From NCBI RefSeq assembly GCF_041925275.1, contig NZ_JBHEUZ010000013.1:1-64000 (forward strand): 64,000 nt of DNA, written 5' to 3'. The stretch is from Parapedobacter pyrenivorans_A. GTDB lineage: Bacteria > Bacteroidota > Bacteroidia > Sphingobacteriales > Sphingobacteriaceae. The notes beneath the pieces were generated by a model. It did not search any database. It saw nothing but the letters and a program-made list of their open reading frames with translations, and was not told the DNA's origin. Below, in pieces: positions 41,553-51,116 of the stretch; position 1 is the stretch's first letter; every line of letters starts with the position of its first letter. The position numbers were made by a program, and so were the translations under genes.

Positions 41553-43127
41553 ATGATAGAGGTAAGACCCGATGAAGTATCGGCAATTTTAAGAGAACAA
41601 TTGTCGAGCTTCAAATCAGAAGCCGAGCTTGAAGAAGTAGGTACCGTACTGCAGATCGGTGACGGTATTGCGCGGATATACGGCTTAACCAAAGTCCAGT
41701 CCGGTGAGTTGGTTGAATTTGACAACGGATTGCAAGGCATTGTGCTGAATCTCGAGGAAGATAATGTGGGTGTGGTATTACTTGGGAAGTCCGACGAGAT
41801 CAAGGAAGGCGATACGATTAGGCGCACGCGCCGGATTGCGTCTATCAAAGTAGGTGAAGGCATGCTCGGACGTGTAGTCGATACATTGGGACAACCCATC
41901 GACGGCAAAGGTCCAATTGTTGGCCAAACCTATGAAATGCCGATCGAACGTAAGGCACCCGGTGTTATCTACCGCCAGCCGGTAAACGAACCCCTGCAAA
42001 CAGGTATCAAGGCGATCGATGCGATGATTCCCATCGGTCGTGGGCAGCGGGAATTGGTAATCGGTGACCGCCAGACAGGAAAGACGGCGGTATGTATCGA
42101 TACCATCATTAACCAGAAGGAGTTTTACGATGCCGGTGAGCCGGTATTCTGTATATACGTGGCCGTTGGACAAAAGAACTCAACGGTTGCGAACATCGTG
42201 CGGACGTTGGAAGAGCGCGGGGCCATGCCCTACACCGTTGTGGTGGCAGCTTCTGCTGCCGACCCTGCACCCATGCAGTTTTACGCACCCATGGCCGGAG
42301 CCGCTATCGGTGAGTTCTTCCGCGACACGGGTCGTCCCGCATTAATTATCTACGATGATTTATCAAAGCAGGCAGTAGCTTACCGTGAGGTGTCACTTCT
42401 GCTTCGCCGCCCACCGGGCCGCGAAGCGTACCCTGGCGACGTGTTTTACCTGCACAGCCGTCTGTTGGAGCGTGCCGCGAAAATCAATAGCTCCGATGCC
42501 ATTGCCCAAAACATGAATGACCTGCCCGATTCAATAAGGGGGCTTGTGAAGGGTGGCGGTTCGTTGACGGCGTTGCCGATCATCGAAACGCAGGCCGGTG
42601 ACGTATCTGCCTACATCCCGACCAACGTAATTTCGATTACCGATGGACAGATATTCTTGGAATCAAACCTGTTCAATGCAGGCGTGCGTCCTGCAATCAA
42701 CGTGGGTATTTCGGTATCCCGCGTAGGGGGTAATGCCCAAATCAAATCGATGAAGAAGGTGGCCGGTACATTGAAGCTCGACCAAGCCCAGTACCGGGAG
42801 TTGGAGGCATTCTCCAAATTCGGTTCTGACCTCGACGCGGCGACCAAGGCCGTGCTAGATAAAGGGGTGCGCAATGTGGAGATCCTCAAGCAAGGGCAGT
42901 TCGCTCCGGTGCCGGTAGAAAAGCAGGTAGCGATTATATACGCGGGTGTAAGGGGATTGTTCCGGAGCGTGCCGGTAAGTAAAGTGAAAGAATTTGAAGC
43001 TGAGTACCTACAGCAATTGGAGCAGCGCCACCCGGAAGTGTTGAAAGCCCTGAAGGAAGGGAAATTCAACGACGAGCTGACGGGCGTATTGGAGAAGGTT
43101 GCGAAAGAGCTGGCAGATAAGTATTAA
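41553..43127 (+). CDS. atpA: ATP synthase F1 subunit alpha
   Basis: 524 residues. The nucleotide-binding P-loop is GDRQTGKTA (171-179). The beta-barrel N-terminal domain (about 25-95) and the C-terminal helical bundle are complete, and the PPGREAYPGDVFYLHSRLLERAA signature region is present. It forms the catalytic ring with beta, which is not encoded nearby. Length is normal. Confidence 0.98.
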   Translation: MIEVRPDEVSAILREQLSSFKSEAELEEVGTVLQIGDGIARIYGLTKVQSGELVEFDNGLQGIVLNLEEDNVGVVLLGKSDEIKEGDTIRRTRRIASIKVGEGMLGRVVDTLGQPIDGKGPIVGQTYEMPIERKAPGVIYRQPVNEPLQTGIKAIDAMIPIGRGQRELVIGDRQTGKTAVCIDTIINQKEFYDAGEPVFCIYVAVGQKNSTVANIVRTLEERGAMPYTVVVAASAADPAPMQFYAPMAGAAIGEFFRDTGRPALIIYDDLSKQAVAYREVSLLLRRPPGREAYPGDVFYLHSRLLERAAKINSSDAIAQNMNDLPDSIRGLVKGGGSLTALPIIETQAGDVSAYIPTNVISITDGQIFLESNLFNAGVRPAINVGISVSRVGGNAQIKSMKKVAGTLKLDQAQYRELEAFSKFGSDLDAATKAVLDKGVRNVEILKQGQFAPVPVEKQVAIIYAGVRGLFRSVPVSKVKEFEAEYLQQLEQRHPEVLKALKEGKFNDELTGVLEKVAKELADKY

Positions 43128-43143
43128 TAATTGGACATGAGAC

Positions 43144-43228
43144 AGTAGATATGAGATGTTAGATATGAGACGACGACCGGACGAGTGGTGGCGGTCTAAC
43201 GTCTCAAATCTAACATCTCAAATCTAGT
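43144..43228. repeat. Long inverted repeat (29-base arms) between atpA and atpG
   Basis: Arm 43144-43172 pairs with 43200-43228 at 26 of 29 positions around a 27-base loop. The left arm contains TAGATATGAGA twice in tandem. It resembles a dispersed repeat or a miniature mobile sequence; it lacks a T-tail and so is not a classical terminator. Confidence 0.7.
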
Positions 43229-43238
43229 ATCAAAGAAA

Positions 43239-44123
43239 ATGGCAAATTTAAAAGAGGTAAGGAACCGGATTACGTCGGTCACTTCCACACAGCAGATTAC
43301 GAAGGCGATGAAAATGGTTTCGGCAGCGAAACTAAAACGGGCCACGAATGCTATTCTGCAATTGCGCCCTTATGCCGAGAAGCTCCGGGAAATTTTGGCC
43401 AATGTATCGGCCAGCGTGGAAAGTGGATCTTCACCTTATACGGTTGACCGTAAGCCCAACAACGTATTGATGGTGGTCGTCGCTTCCAATCGGGGATTGG
43501 CCGGTGCATTCAACGCCAACGTCATCAAGACGGCCAACCAACTTATTGCTGAGCGGTACAGCGAACAGCTCAGGGCCGGCAATGTGCACATTATCGGCAT
43601 TGGAAAGCGGGCACAAGATTATTACCTTAAACGTAGCTATCAGGTAGTAGGCAACCACAATGATTTGTTTCTTGAGCTCAACTTCGAAAATACTTCCAAG
43701 ATTGCCGAACGGATCATGAGCGGTTTTGCCAATGGTGAATATGACCGGGTAGAATTGGTGTATAACCGTTTCAAGAATGCGGCGGTGCAACTTCTGACGA
43801 CGGAACAATTACTTCCATTGCTGCCCTCCAACGAGGTTTCTACCACGGCGGAAGCAGCCGTCGATTACATCATCGAACCTTCGAAAGAGAAGATTGTAGA
43901 GGAATTGATTCCCAAAGCGATACGCGTACAGCTGTATAAGGCGATATTGGACTCACATGCATCCGAACATGGCGCGCGGATGACGGCCATGGATAAGGCT
44001 ACCGACAATGCCGGTGAATTACTCAAGTCATTGAAACTTTCTTACAATCAAGCCCGTCAGGCGGCGATCACTACCGAACTTACCGAGATCGTGAGTGGCG
44101 CTGCGGCCTTATCCAACGGTTAG
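43239..44123 (+). CDS. atpG: ATP synthase F1 subunit gamma
   Basis: 294 residues. The N-terminal NRITSVTSTQQITKAMKMVSAAKL and C-terminal ARMTAMDKATDNAGELL helices are the family signature of the central rotor shaft. It is the last gene of this atp cluster. A hairpin terminator follows. Subunits beta and epsilon are absent from the window, as expected for Bacteroidota, where they are encoded elsewhere. Confidence 0.96.
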   Translation: MANLKEVRNRITSVTSTQQITKAMKMVSAAKLKRATNAILQLRPYAEKLREILANVSASVESGSSPYTVDRKPNNVLMVVVASNRGLAGAFNANVIKTANQLIAERYSEQLRAGNVHIIGIGKRAQDYYLKRSYQVVGNHNDLFLELNFENTSKIAERIMSGFANGEYDRVELVYNRFKNAAVQLLTTEQLLPLLPSNEVSTTAEAAVDYIIEPSKEKIVEELIPKAIRVQLYKAILDSHASEHGARMTAMDKATDNAGELLKSLKLSYNQARQAAITTELTEIVSGAAALSNG

Positions 44124-44147
44124 GCACCTAGCGTGTAAATTGCTTAC

Positions 44148-44174
44148 AAAAAAGGACATTTAATGTCCTTTTTT
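44148..44174 (+). terminator. Terminator of the atp cluster
   Basis: AAAAAAGGACATT and its complement form a hairpin followed by a T-run, 25 bases after the atpG stop. Confidence 0.9.
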
Positions 44175-44241
44175 GTTTCAGGAATATCGGTCGTCTTTAA
44201 AATACCCACAAATAGGTATATGCGATTGAAAACAAATCGGC

Positions 44242-44249
44242 TATATTTG
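44242..44249 (+). promoter_or_regulatory. -7 box (TATATTTG) upstream of the polysaccharide gene
   Basis: TATATTTG lies about 180 bp before the ATG at 44430, giving a long leader. The remaining 44175-44429 holds only a 66-codon minus-strand frame that I do not support as a gene. Confidence 0.35.
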
Positions 44250-44429
44250 TGTTGTTTGTTTCGTAGCGGACGATAGCACTCTTTGGCAAGGTTATTGAGT
44301 AATTGGAATCGCAGCGTGCGCGGGAGATCAGCGTTTTTGATCATCTTAGTATTTTTTTATTGTAGCAAAAGTGGGGTGGACATCGTTTATAATGCGAATG
44401 GATAGTAGGTGCTACATTATTTGGCTTAC

Positions 44430-46370
44430 ATGAAAGAACTCATACTTCGCTTCAAAACGGTGCCTCGTTGGGCAATCCTACTCCTGGATTTACTGATACT
44501 GACCTGGTCATTCTCATTATCTTATTTTATAGCGAAGCAATTTAATTTCCACGACATTGTACGTGGGCATTTCTTCATCTATACGGCCATGTATAGCGGC
44601 ATCGCCTTGCCCGTCTTTTTCTTGATGCGCATACATACGGGCTTGATCCGGTACTCGGATACACGGGATATGTTGAAGATTTTTTCCGCGATGCTCTTCA
44701 CTTCGGCCGCTTACCTCATGGTGGTCTATTTGATTCTCGGACCACTGTTAGGGATCAACGATGCCCAGTTGGGTTTGGTGATGCTCATCAATTTTTTCAT
44801 TGCGACTTCCCTGCTTATCATGCTGCGCATTACGGTGAAAAGTATTTACTTTATGCTGATGCGGAAGGCACAGGATGTGGATACGGTTCGGGTGTTGATT
44901 TATGGGGCCGACCAGAATGCGGTGATGGCCAAACAGGCATTGGAAAATAGCACGGAATCCAAATTCGTCATCATAGGCTTCATTGATACGAATCGGAGTA
45001 AGTTGAATAGTTATATAGAACGGAAGCGGGTTTACCACGTAAAGGACCTTCCGGCCCTGAAAGACCGGTACGCGATCGATCAGATGATTTTTGTGAAAGA
45101 CCACTTGGGTAGCAGAGACAAGAAAGTCATCGTAGAGCGCTGTTTACGGCTTGGTATCAAAGTATTGACCGTTCCTCCCGCTTCGGAGTGGGTTTCCGGA
45201 AGGTTGCGGTTGCAACAGATCAAGAATCTGCGTATCGAGGATTTGTTGCAGCGGGCGCCGATTAAAATCAACAACGATAAGATATGCGATGACCTGTGTG
45301 GCAAACGGATCCTGATTACGGGGGCTGCCGGTTCCATCGGCTCGGAAATAGTCCGCCAGGTATTGCGCTACGAGCCGCAGATGCTCGTGCTTTGCGACCA
45401 AGCAGAATCACCCATGCATGAAATCCAGTTGGAGATCGAGGAGAAATTCCCGAGTAGCAACGTCGTTATTGCAGTTGCGGATATCCGCAACCTGGAGCGC
45501 ATGCATCAAATCTTCAATGACTACCGACCCGAGTTGGTGTACCATGCGGCCGCATACAAGCATGTGCCGATGATGGAACGGAATCCGGGTGAAGCGGTAA
45601 GTACCAATGTGGGGGGTACGAAGAACGTCGCCGATCTATCCATCCTTTTTGGCGTGAAGAAGTTTGTGATGATATCTACGGATAAAGCCGTGAACCCAAC
45701 CAATGTGATGGGGGCATCCAAACGGATTGCCGAGATATATACCCAAAGCCTTGACGGGCAGCAGTCCTTGCAATTGGTTGACGCTGCATCCGGGCGGAGT
45801 TCTACGGTAAAAGGTACGCGCTTTATCACGACCCGTTTCGGTAATGTGCTCGGGTCAAACGGGTCTGTAATTCCCCGTTTCCGGGCGCAGATTGAAAAGG
45901 GAGGCCCGTTGACGGTAACACATCCCGAAATTACGCGGTATTTCATGACCATACCCGAGGCCGTGCAGCTGGTATTGGAGGCTGGCACGATGGGGAAAGG
46001 TGGCGAGATTTATGTGTTTGACATGGGCAAGCCGGTTAAGATTGTTGATCTGGCCCGGAAAATGATCCAGCTTGCCGGTTTGAAACCAGATACAGATGTA
46101 GAAATCATCTATACCGGTTTGAGAAGCGGCGAGAAGCTTTATGAGGAGCTGTTGAACGACGGCGAGAAGGTATTGCCCACGCATCACAGCAAGATTCATA
46201 TCGCCCGTGTTAGCCCTGTCGACTACGACTACGCAAAGCGGTCCATCTATGAGTTGGTCGCGTTGAATGAACGGAAGAACAGCAGCGGGGTTGTTCGGAA
46301 GATGAAGGAAATCGTTCCGGAGTTTGTCAGTAAGAATTCACCCTTCGAAGCGCTGGATTCGGTAAGTTAA
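44430..46370 (+). CDS. Membrane nucleotide-sugar 4,6-dehydratase (WbpM/PglF/CapD type)
   Basis: 646 residues from the ATG at 44430 (the frame opens at 44409). Four N-terminal membrane segments (within about 15-125) and a CoA-binding-like Rossmann domain (about 145-250) precede the catalytic SDR domain, whose NAD motif is GAAGSIGSE near residue 300. STDKAVNPTNVMGASKR is the family's active-site segment, with Met in place of the SDR tyrosine, typical of this branch. It likely dehydrates a UDP-N-acetylhexosamine for surface polysaccharide or glycan synthesis. It is a lone gene meeting fabH tail to tail. Confidence 0.92.
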   Translation: MKELILRFKTVPRWAILLLDLLILTWSFSLSYFIAKQFNFHDIVRGHFFIYTAMYSGIALPVFFLMRIHTGLIRYSDTRDMLKIFSAMLFTSAAYLMVVYLILGPLLGINDAQLGLVMLINFFIATSLLIMLRITVKSIYFMLMRKAQDVDTVRVLIYGADQNAVMAKQALENSTESKFVIIGFIDTNRSKLNSYIERKRVYHVKDLPALKDRYAIDQMIFVKDHLGSRDKKVIVERCLRLGIKVLTVPPASEWVSGRLRLQQIKNLRIEDLLQRAPIKINNDKICDDLCGKRILITGAAGSIGSEIVRQVLRYEPQMLVLCDQAESPMHEIQLEIEEKFPSSNVVIAVADIRNLERMHQIFNDYRPELVYHAAAYKHVPMMERNPGEAVSTNVGGTKNVADLSILFGVKKFVMISTDKAVNPTNVMGASKRIAEIYTQSLDGQQSLQLVDAASGRSSTVKGTRFITTRFGNVLGSNGSVIPRFRAQIEKGGPLTVTHPEITRYFMTIPEAVQLVLEAGTMGKGGEIYVFDMGKPVKIVDLARKMIQLAGLKPDTDVEIIYTGLRSGEKLYEELLNDGEKVLPTHHSKIHIARVSPVDYDYAKRSIYELVALNERKNSSGVVRKMKEIVPEFVSKNSPFEALDSVS

Positions 46371-46371
46371 G

Positions 46372-47418
46372 TTACCATCTGATTAGCGCGCTTGCCCAAG
46401 TGAATCCGGAGCCGAATGCGGCCAGGCAGATCAGGTCACCGGGTTTGATTTTTCCCGCTTCCCACGCTTCACAAAGCGCAATAGGAATAGAAGCCGCCGT
46501 GGTATTGCCATATTTTTGGATGTTGTTGAAAACCTGGCTGTCCGATAATCCCAATAATTTCTGGACGTATTGGCTGATCCGTAAATTCGCTTGGTGGGGC
46601 ACGAGTAAATCGATATCTTTTTCCGAAAGACCATTGGCCGCGAGCGCTTCTTTAATGACCTCGGGAAATTTGACCACGGCCTTCTTGAAGACTGCGGGCC
46701 CATCCATATAGGGCAGGGCTGCACCGTTTTCCAACTGCTCGGTCGTCAGGAAAAGCCCTCCCAGTTCCTGCTCGGGGAAAGGCGTTGCATCGTTCAGCCA
46801 TTTATTCGCGTGGGCACCGGGGTAATACATTGCCAACAATTCAGCATCCGCACCATCGCTGTGCAGGTGCGTGCTGAGGATGCCTTTCCCTGTTTCTTGG
46901 GTGGGCTGCAACACCACGGCGCCGGCACCGTCGCCAAAAATCACCGACACGTTACGGCTGCGGGTCTCGAAGTCCATCGCGAATGAATGTTTTTCGCTGC
47001 CCACCACGAGGATATTTTTATACATACCCGTTTTTATAAACTGGTCGGCTACCGATAGGGCATATACAAATCCCGAACATTGGTTGCGGACATCCAGCGC
47101 GCCGACCTCACGCATACCCATTTCGCGCTGCAGCAATACCCCGCAACCGGGGAAATAGTAATCGGGGCTCAACGTGGCAAAGACGATAAAATCGATCTCC
47201 TGCGCCGTGGTGCCAGCACGTTGAATGGCTACCTTTGCAGCTTCGATGGCCATGGTCGTGGTGGTCTCTCCATGGCGGTTGGCAAACCGACGCGCTTCGA
47301 TGCCTGTCCGCTCCCTGATCCATTCGTCGCTCGTGTCCATGAAACGGGTTAAATCCGTATTGGTATATACATTTTGTGGGACGTAAAATCCAACACCCGC
47401 TATCTTCGATTGATACAT
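46372..47418 (-). CDS. fabH: Beta-ketoacyl-ACP synthase III
   Basis: 348 residues. The catalytic triad is C114 (RNQCSGFVYA), the histidine in VPHQANLRI and the asparagine in KYGNTTAAS. It condenses acyl-CoA with malonyl-ACP to start fatty acid synthesis. Bacteroidota often carry several FabH-like genes, so this could serve a specialised product. The stop is one base from the stop of the gene on the other strand. Confidence 0.93.
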   Translation of the reverse strand: MYQSKIAGVGFYVPQNVYTNTDLTRFMDTSDEWIRERTGIEARRFANRHGETTTTMAIEAAKVAIQRAGTTAQEIDFIVFATLSPDYYFPGCGVLLQREMGMREVGALDVRNQCSGFVYALSVADQFIKTGMYKNILVVGSEKHSFAMDFETRSRNVSVIFGDGAGAVVLQPTQETGKGILSTHLHSDGADAELLAMYYPGAHANKWLNDATPFPEQELGGLFLTTEQLENGAALPYMDGPAVFKKAVVKFPEVIKEALAANGLSEKDIDLLVPHQANLRISQYVQKLLGLSDSQVFNNIQKYGNTTAASIPIALCEAWEAGKIKPGDLICLAAFGSGFTWASALIRW

Positions 47419-47479
47419 ATAAGCCTATCTTAAACCCCTGTTCTTTGATACAATTGTACGGAAATTTTATAAAAAGACG

Positions 47480-47487
47480 TAACTTTG
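47480..47487 (+). promoter_or_regulatory. -7 box directly before clpS (TAACTTTG)
   Basis: TAACTTTG ends four bases before the clpS ATG. A TTG at 47454-47456 lies 23 bp upstream. Transcription would start at or next to the start codon, implying a very short leader or a leaderless message. Confidence 0.5.
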
Positions 47488-47491
47488 TATC

Positions 47492-47773
47492 ATGACGGTC
47501 GAAACGCAGGAAGAAACCTTTACACTAGATCAGATACTGGCCGCTGTCACTCCGGGCCATCGCCTGATCCTCTGGAATGACGATACCAACACCTTTGACC
47601 ACGTAATCAACTGTCTGGTCAAGCACCTCCAGTATACAGCGACCGAAGCCGAGGATATTGCTTGGAAGGTCCATAATGAGGGGAAATGCGCGGTGTTGGA
47701 AGGAAGTTACACCGAGGTGGAGGTGTATCGGAAAATACTTAAATCCGAGGGTCTCACGGTAAGCGTGGAGTAA
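47492..47773 (+). CDS. clpS: ClpS adaptor protein
   Basis: 93 residues. The core LILWNDDTNTFDHVINCLVKHL and the later KVHNEGKCAVLEGSYTEVEVY match ClpS, which binds N-degron substrates and delivers them to the ClpAP protease. The acidic DD and the His-containing binding pocket elements are present. It lies divergently from fabH. Expression probably begins right at its start codon. Confidence 0.93.
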   Translation: MTVETQEETFTLDQILAAVTPGHRLILWNDDTNTFDHVINCLVKHLQYTATEAEDIAWKVHNEGKCAVLEGSYTEVEVYRKILKSEGLTVSVE

Positions 47774-47913
47774 TACGCGACTGTCAAGGTAACAATGTAA
47801 GCGAAGCAACCCCCCAGCTGTAATAAAGCGGTTACCATCAATAGCAGATTGCGATAAAAGCACAATCTTTGCGGCCGTTATACAGGTGCTATATTAAAGA
47901 TAAGAACAAACAG

Positions 47914-50400
47914 ATGAACGCTTCATGCAGGATGAGGGAGATTAGGTATATTGTTTTATTGCTGGCTTTCGCATGGCCTGCCGTCGTGTCTGCACAACAG
48001 ACATCCGGCACGCTATCCGCGGTAGTTATTGATGAGGTATCCAAGGAGCCTGTTGGCTTCGCCAGTGCGGCAATCCTTACGCAGGCATCCAAATCATATG
48101 TGGATGGGGTGCAAACCCTGGATGATGGGAAAATTCGGTTCAACGATGTCAAACCCGGTGTCTATGCCATTCGTATTACCTACGTCGGTTATGAAAATTA
48201 CCTGCAAGAGCATGTGACGGTCGACGCAGGTCAACACGTCGATCTGGGCAACATTCTATTGAAACCCTCGGGCGAACTGCTCGAAGAGGTTGTGGTAGAA
48301 GGGACCCCTCCTGCCATGCAAATAGGTATAGACCGTAAGATATTTAATGTGGCCCAAAGTACGTTGAGTGTAGGTGGAACCGCAACCGATTTGCTAGGCA
48401 ACGTACCTTCGCTGCAGGTAGATATGGATGGTACGGTCAGTCTGCGCGGATCCAGCAGTGTGCGGATTCAGATCAATGGCCGCGAGTCGGCACTGGCAGG
48501 AAGCGATGTGACGCAATTCCTGCAATCGTTGCCCGCCAACGCGGTGGAACGGATTGAGGTTGTGACCAACCCGTCATCGAAATACGATGCCGAGGGGCAA
48601 TCGGGCATTATCAATATCGTATTGAAAAAAAACACGTACCTGGGTTTCAATGGTTCGGTCAACGTTTCGGGTGGGTCTTATGACAATTACATGGCCGGCC
48701 TGAACCTCAATTTCCGCAACCGGAACTTCAATTACTACGGTGGCTATACGTTCAACCGCCGGAACATGGTGGGGGATGGTGTAAACAACACCGAGCTACT
48801 TAGCAACAACAGCCAAACCAACAATATAAGTGAAAGTGCACGGCTTGGGCTCAATCACAGCGTGCAGCTGGGCTTGGATTACTACCTCGGTGAGAAGACG
48901 CTCATTGGGCTGGCGGGTAATCTCAGTTTACGTGGCAATGACCGTAACGAAGACTTGTTGTACCAGTACTTCAACCACCCGCAACTATCGGGTAATAGCA
49001 ATAGATATTCCCGCCAAGATGAAGACGACCTAGGATACGAAGTTACATTGGATGTAAAGCGTACTTTTGGGCGCGAAGGGGAGGAGTTACTGGCCAACGT
49101 TGCCTATGGATACGATGGTGAAGAGGGGGTAAATAGGTTTAATCAAGACTATACAACGCCCCCTGCGGAGATGTATGAGCGGATGCGTATAAACGATACC
49201 GAAGAAAAAGGTCGCAATATCAATATTCAGTTGGACTATGTACGGCCATTTGGCGACAACCATAAATTTGAGGCAGGTTATCGGACCACCGTACGCGGTA
49301 GTTTAGAGCATCAATACTCACAAGTGGATTCTACCGATGGCCTGCGGCCGGATTATCGGGTAAGTAATGATTTTGATATGACCAGCAGTGTCCACGCACT
49401 GTATGCCAACTACCAGAATAAATTAACGGATAAATTGGGGTACCAAGTTGGCCTCCGCGCCGAACAAGCCTACCTCGACACCGAGTTGGGACTGCTCACG
49501 CCGGGGTTGCCTGAGAGTGAACGTACAACGACTGGCCGGCTGGATTACTTCCGTGTGTACCCCAGCGTATTTCTAACACAGGAGTTTGGTGACCAGAACC
49601 AACTCCAACTGAGTTATACCCGCCGGGTAAGCAGGCCACGGGGGTGGCAGGTCAATCCTTTTGTAGACGTGTCAGACAACCTGAACCACCGGCAAGGAAA
49701 TCCCAACCTGCTCCCGGAAGACATCCATTCATTCGAACTGGGTTATACGAAAACGTGGCCATCGCTCTTGGTCACCTCGTCGGTGTACCACCGTATCGTA
49801 AATGATGTTACGCAACCCATTATCCAAGAAGTGGATGAAAATACCGGCGTCACCTTGATGCAATGGCAGAACCTCAGCCGGAATGAATCGACCGGACTGG
49901 AGTTGATTTCGCGGGTCGATTTATCCAAGAAATGGGATGTGATGGCCAACGTAAATGCATTTCACACACGTTTCCAGGGAAGTGAGGAATTTGGGGTAGC
50001 GGGATCCGAAGGCTTCAGCTGGGATGGCAATGTAATGACCAACTATCGGTTTACACCCATATTTTCGATGCAGGCCAAGTTCGATTACCGTGCGCCGCGT
50101 ATCATGGCGCAGGGAAAGATGATTGAAAATTATGTCATCGACGCAGGATTGAAGCTCGACGTGCTGAACCGCAAAGGTAGCATCACGTTCAATGCACGCG
50201 ATTTGCTGAACCAGCGCCGATTCGGTGGCTTTACCACGAGCAATGGCGTTCACCGCTATTTCGAACATCGGTGGATGCGGCGGTCGTTCATGCTCTCGTT
50301 CAACTACCGCTTCGGTGACCAGCGTCTTAAACGTGAGGAACGCAAGCGTAATGAAGGTATGCAGGACTTCGGCGGCGGTGAAGGTGAGCAGCAGTTTTAA
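47914..50400 (+). CDS. TonB-dependent receptor-like outer-membrane protein (carboxypeptidase regulatory-like N-terminus)
   Basis: About 828 residues from 47914 (47869 and 47932 are alternatives). A signal peptide ends at VVSA-QQ. A carboxypeptidase D regulatory-like domain (about 30-110) is followed by a TonB-box-like LEEVVVEGTP, a plug with SLRGSSSVRIQINGRE, and a barrel ending in FNYRF. It belongs to the outer membrane beta-barrel family of the TonB receptor superfamily and is not paired with a SusD gene. The substrate is unknown. Its 3' end overlaps the convergent HAD gene by four bases. Confidence 0.88.
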   Translation: MNASCRMREIRYIVLLLAFAWPAVVSAQQTSGTLSAVVIDEVSKEPVGFASAAILTQASKSYVDGVQTLDDGKIRFNDVKPGVYAIRITYVGYENYLQEHVTVDAGQHVDLGNILLKPSGELLEEVVVEGTPPAMQIGIDRKIFNVAQSTLSVGGTATDLLGNVPSLQVDMDGTVSLRGSSSVRIQINGRESALAGSDVTQFLQSLPANAVERIEVVTNPSSKYDAEGQSGIINIVLKKNTYLGFNGSVNVSGGSYDNYMAGLNLNFRNRNFNYYGGYTFNRRNMVGDGVNNTELLSNNSQTNNISESARLGLNHSVQLGLDYYLGEKTLIGLAGNLSLRGNDRNEDLLYQYFNHPQLSGNSNRYSRQDEDDLGYEVTLDVKRTFGREGEELLANVAYGYDGEEGVNRFNQDYTTPPAEMYERMRINDTEEKGRNINIQLDYVRPFGDNHKFEAGYRTTVRGSLEHQYSQVDSTDGLRPDYRVSNDFDMTSSVHALYANYQNKLTDKLGYQVGLRAEQAYLDTELGLLTPGLPESERTTTGRLDYFRVYPSVFLTQEFGDQNQLQLSYTRRVSRPRGWQVNPFVDVSDNLNHRQGNPNLLPEDIHSFELGYTKTWPSLLVTSSVYHRIVNDVTQPIIQEVDENTGVTLMQWQNLSRNESTGLELISRVDLSKKWDVMANVNAFHTRFQGSEEFGVAGSEGFSWDGNVMTNYRFTPIFSMQAKFDYRAPRIMAQGKMIENYVIDAGLKLDVLNRKGSITFNARDLLNQRRFGGFTTSNGVHRYFEHRWMRRSFMLSFNYRFGDQRLKREERKRNEGMQDFGGGEGEQQF

Positions 50401-51098
50401 AACAGCTGTTTGAGTGCCGCCAGCGTGCTGACGCTCTGTTTGACGTCTGACGGTACCTCTGCATTATTGGGGTTGAAATAGATGGCATCCATGCCCACAT
50501 TCTGGGCTCCCCGGATGTCCGCATCCAAGCTATCCCCAACCATCACGCTGTCCGCCACGGTGGTATTGGCATTGCTAACCGCATGGTGGAAGATTTGCGG
50601 GTGTGGTTTATGGAAACCCACCATCTCGGATATCACAATCGTTCGAAAGTATTTTTTCAGGTCGCACGTGGTGATTTTGGTCTCCGAAGCATCGCCAAAT
50701 CCGTTGGAGATGAGGTGCAGCGTATATTTCTCTTGCAGGTAAGCAAGCGTTTCATGTGCATGCGGGAAAAGGTTTGTTTTCTGGGGGCATAAGCGGAGGT
50801 AATCTTCCTCAAAAGCCGGCGGAAACCACTTCGGGTCGATACCAAATTCGCTGAAAGTGTCGGCAAACCGGGCTTCGCGTAGGGCGGCCTTCGTAATTTT
50901 GCCGTGGTGGTAGAGTGCCCATAGGCGGTGGTTATTCCGATTGTACGTGTCGATAAACACGGTAGCAGACTCAATGCCTAAGTTGTGGAAACGATAGGTT
51001 TCAAAAAGTTCTGTCAACGTTTCTGACGCATTCTTTTCGAAATCCCAGATGGTATGGTCCAAATCGAAGAAGATGTCTGTCTTGCCTGTACGTTGCAT
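50397..51098 (-). CDS. YjjG-type HAD family phosphatase
   Basis: 233 residues. HAD motif I is FFDLDHTIWDF (D12 nucleophile, D14 acid/base), motif II SNGFGD and motif IV GDSLDADIRG. The cap domain is helical (C1 type). YjjG relatives dephosphorylate noncanonical nucleotides such as pyrimidine monophosphates. It follows the GH5 gene in the same direction by 18 bases, so it may be read with the mannan locus, but its chemistry does not obviously belong there. Confidence 0.85.
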   Translation of the reverse strand: MQRTGKTDIFFDLDHTIWDFEKNASETLTELFETYRFHNLGIESATVFIDTYNRNNHRLWALYHHGKITKAALREARFADTFSEFGIDPKWFPPAFEEDYLRLCPQKTNLFPHAHETLAYLQEKYTLHLISNGFGDASETKITTCDLKKYFRTIVISEMVGFHKPHPQIFHHAVSNANTTVADSVMVGDSLDADIRGAQNVGMDAIYFNPNNAEVPSDVKQSVSTLAALKQLF

Positions 51099-51116
51099 CG
51101 GGCAAAGATAGCGATT

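Noticed and set aside
43144..43228. Rho-independent terminator between atpA and atpG
   Set aside because: The stem is long, but no T-run follows either arm and a stop here would separate subunits needed together.
44144..44344. 66-codon minus-strand frame downstream of atpG
   Set aside because: It ends inside the atp terminator, matches nothing known and lacks a convincing promoter.
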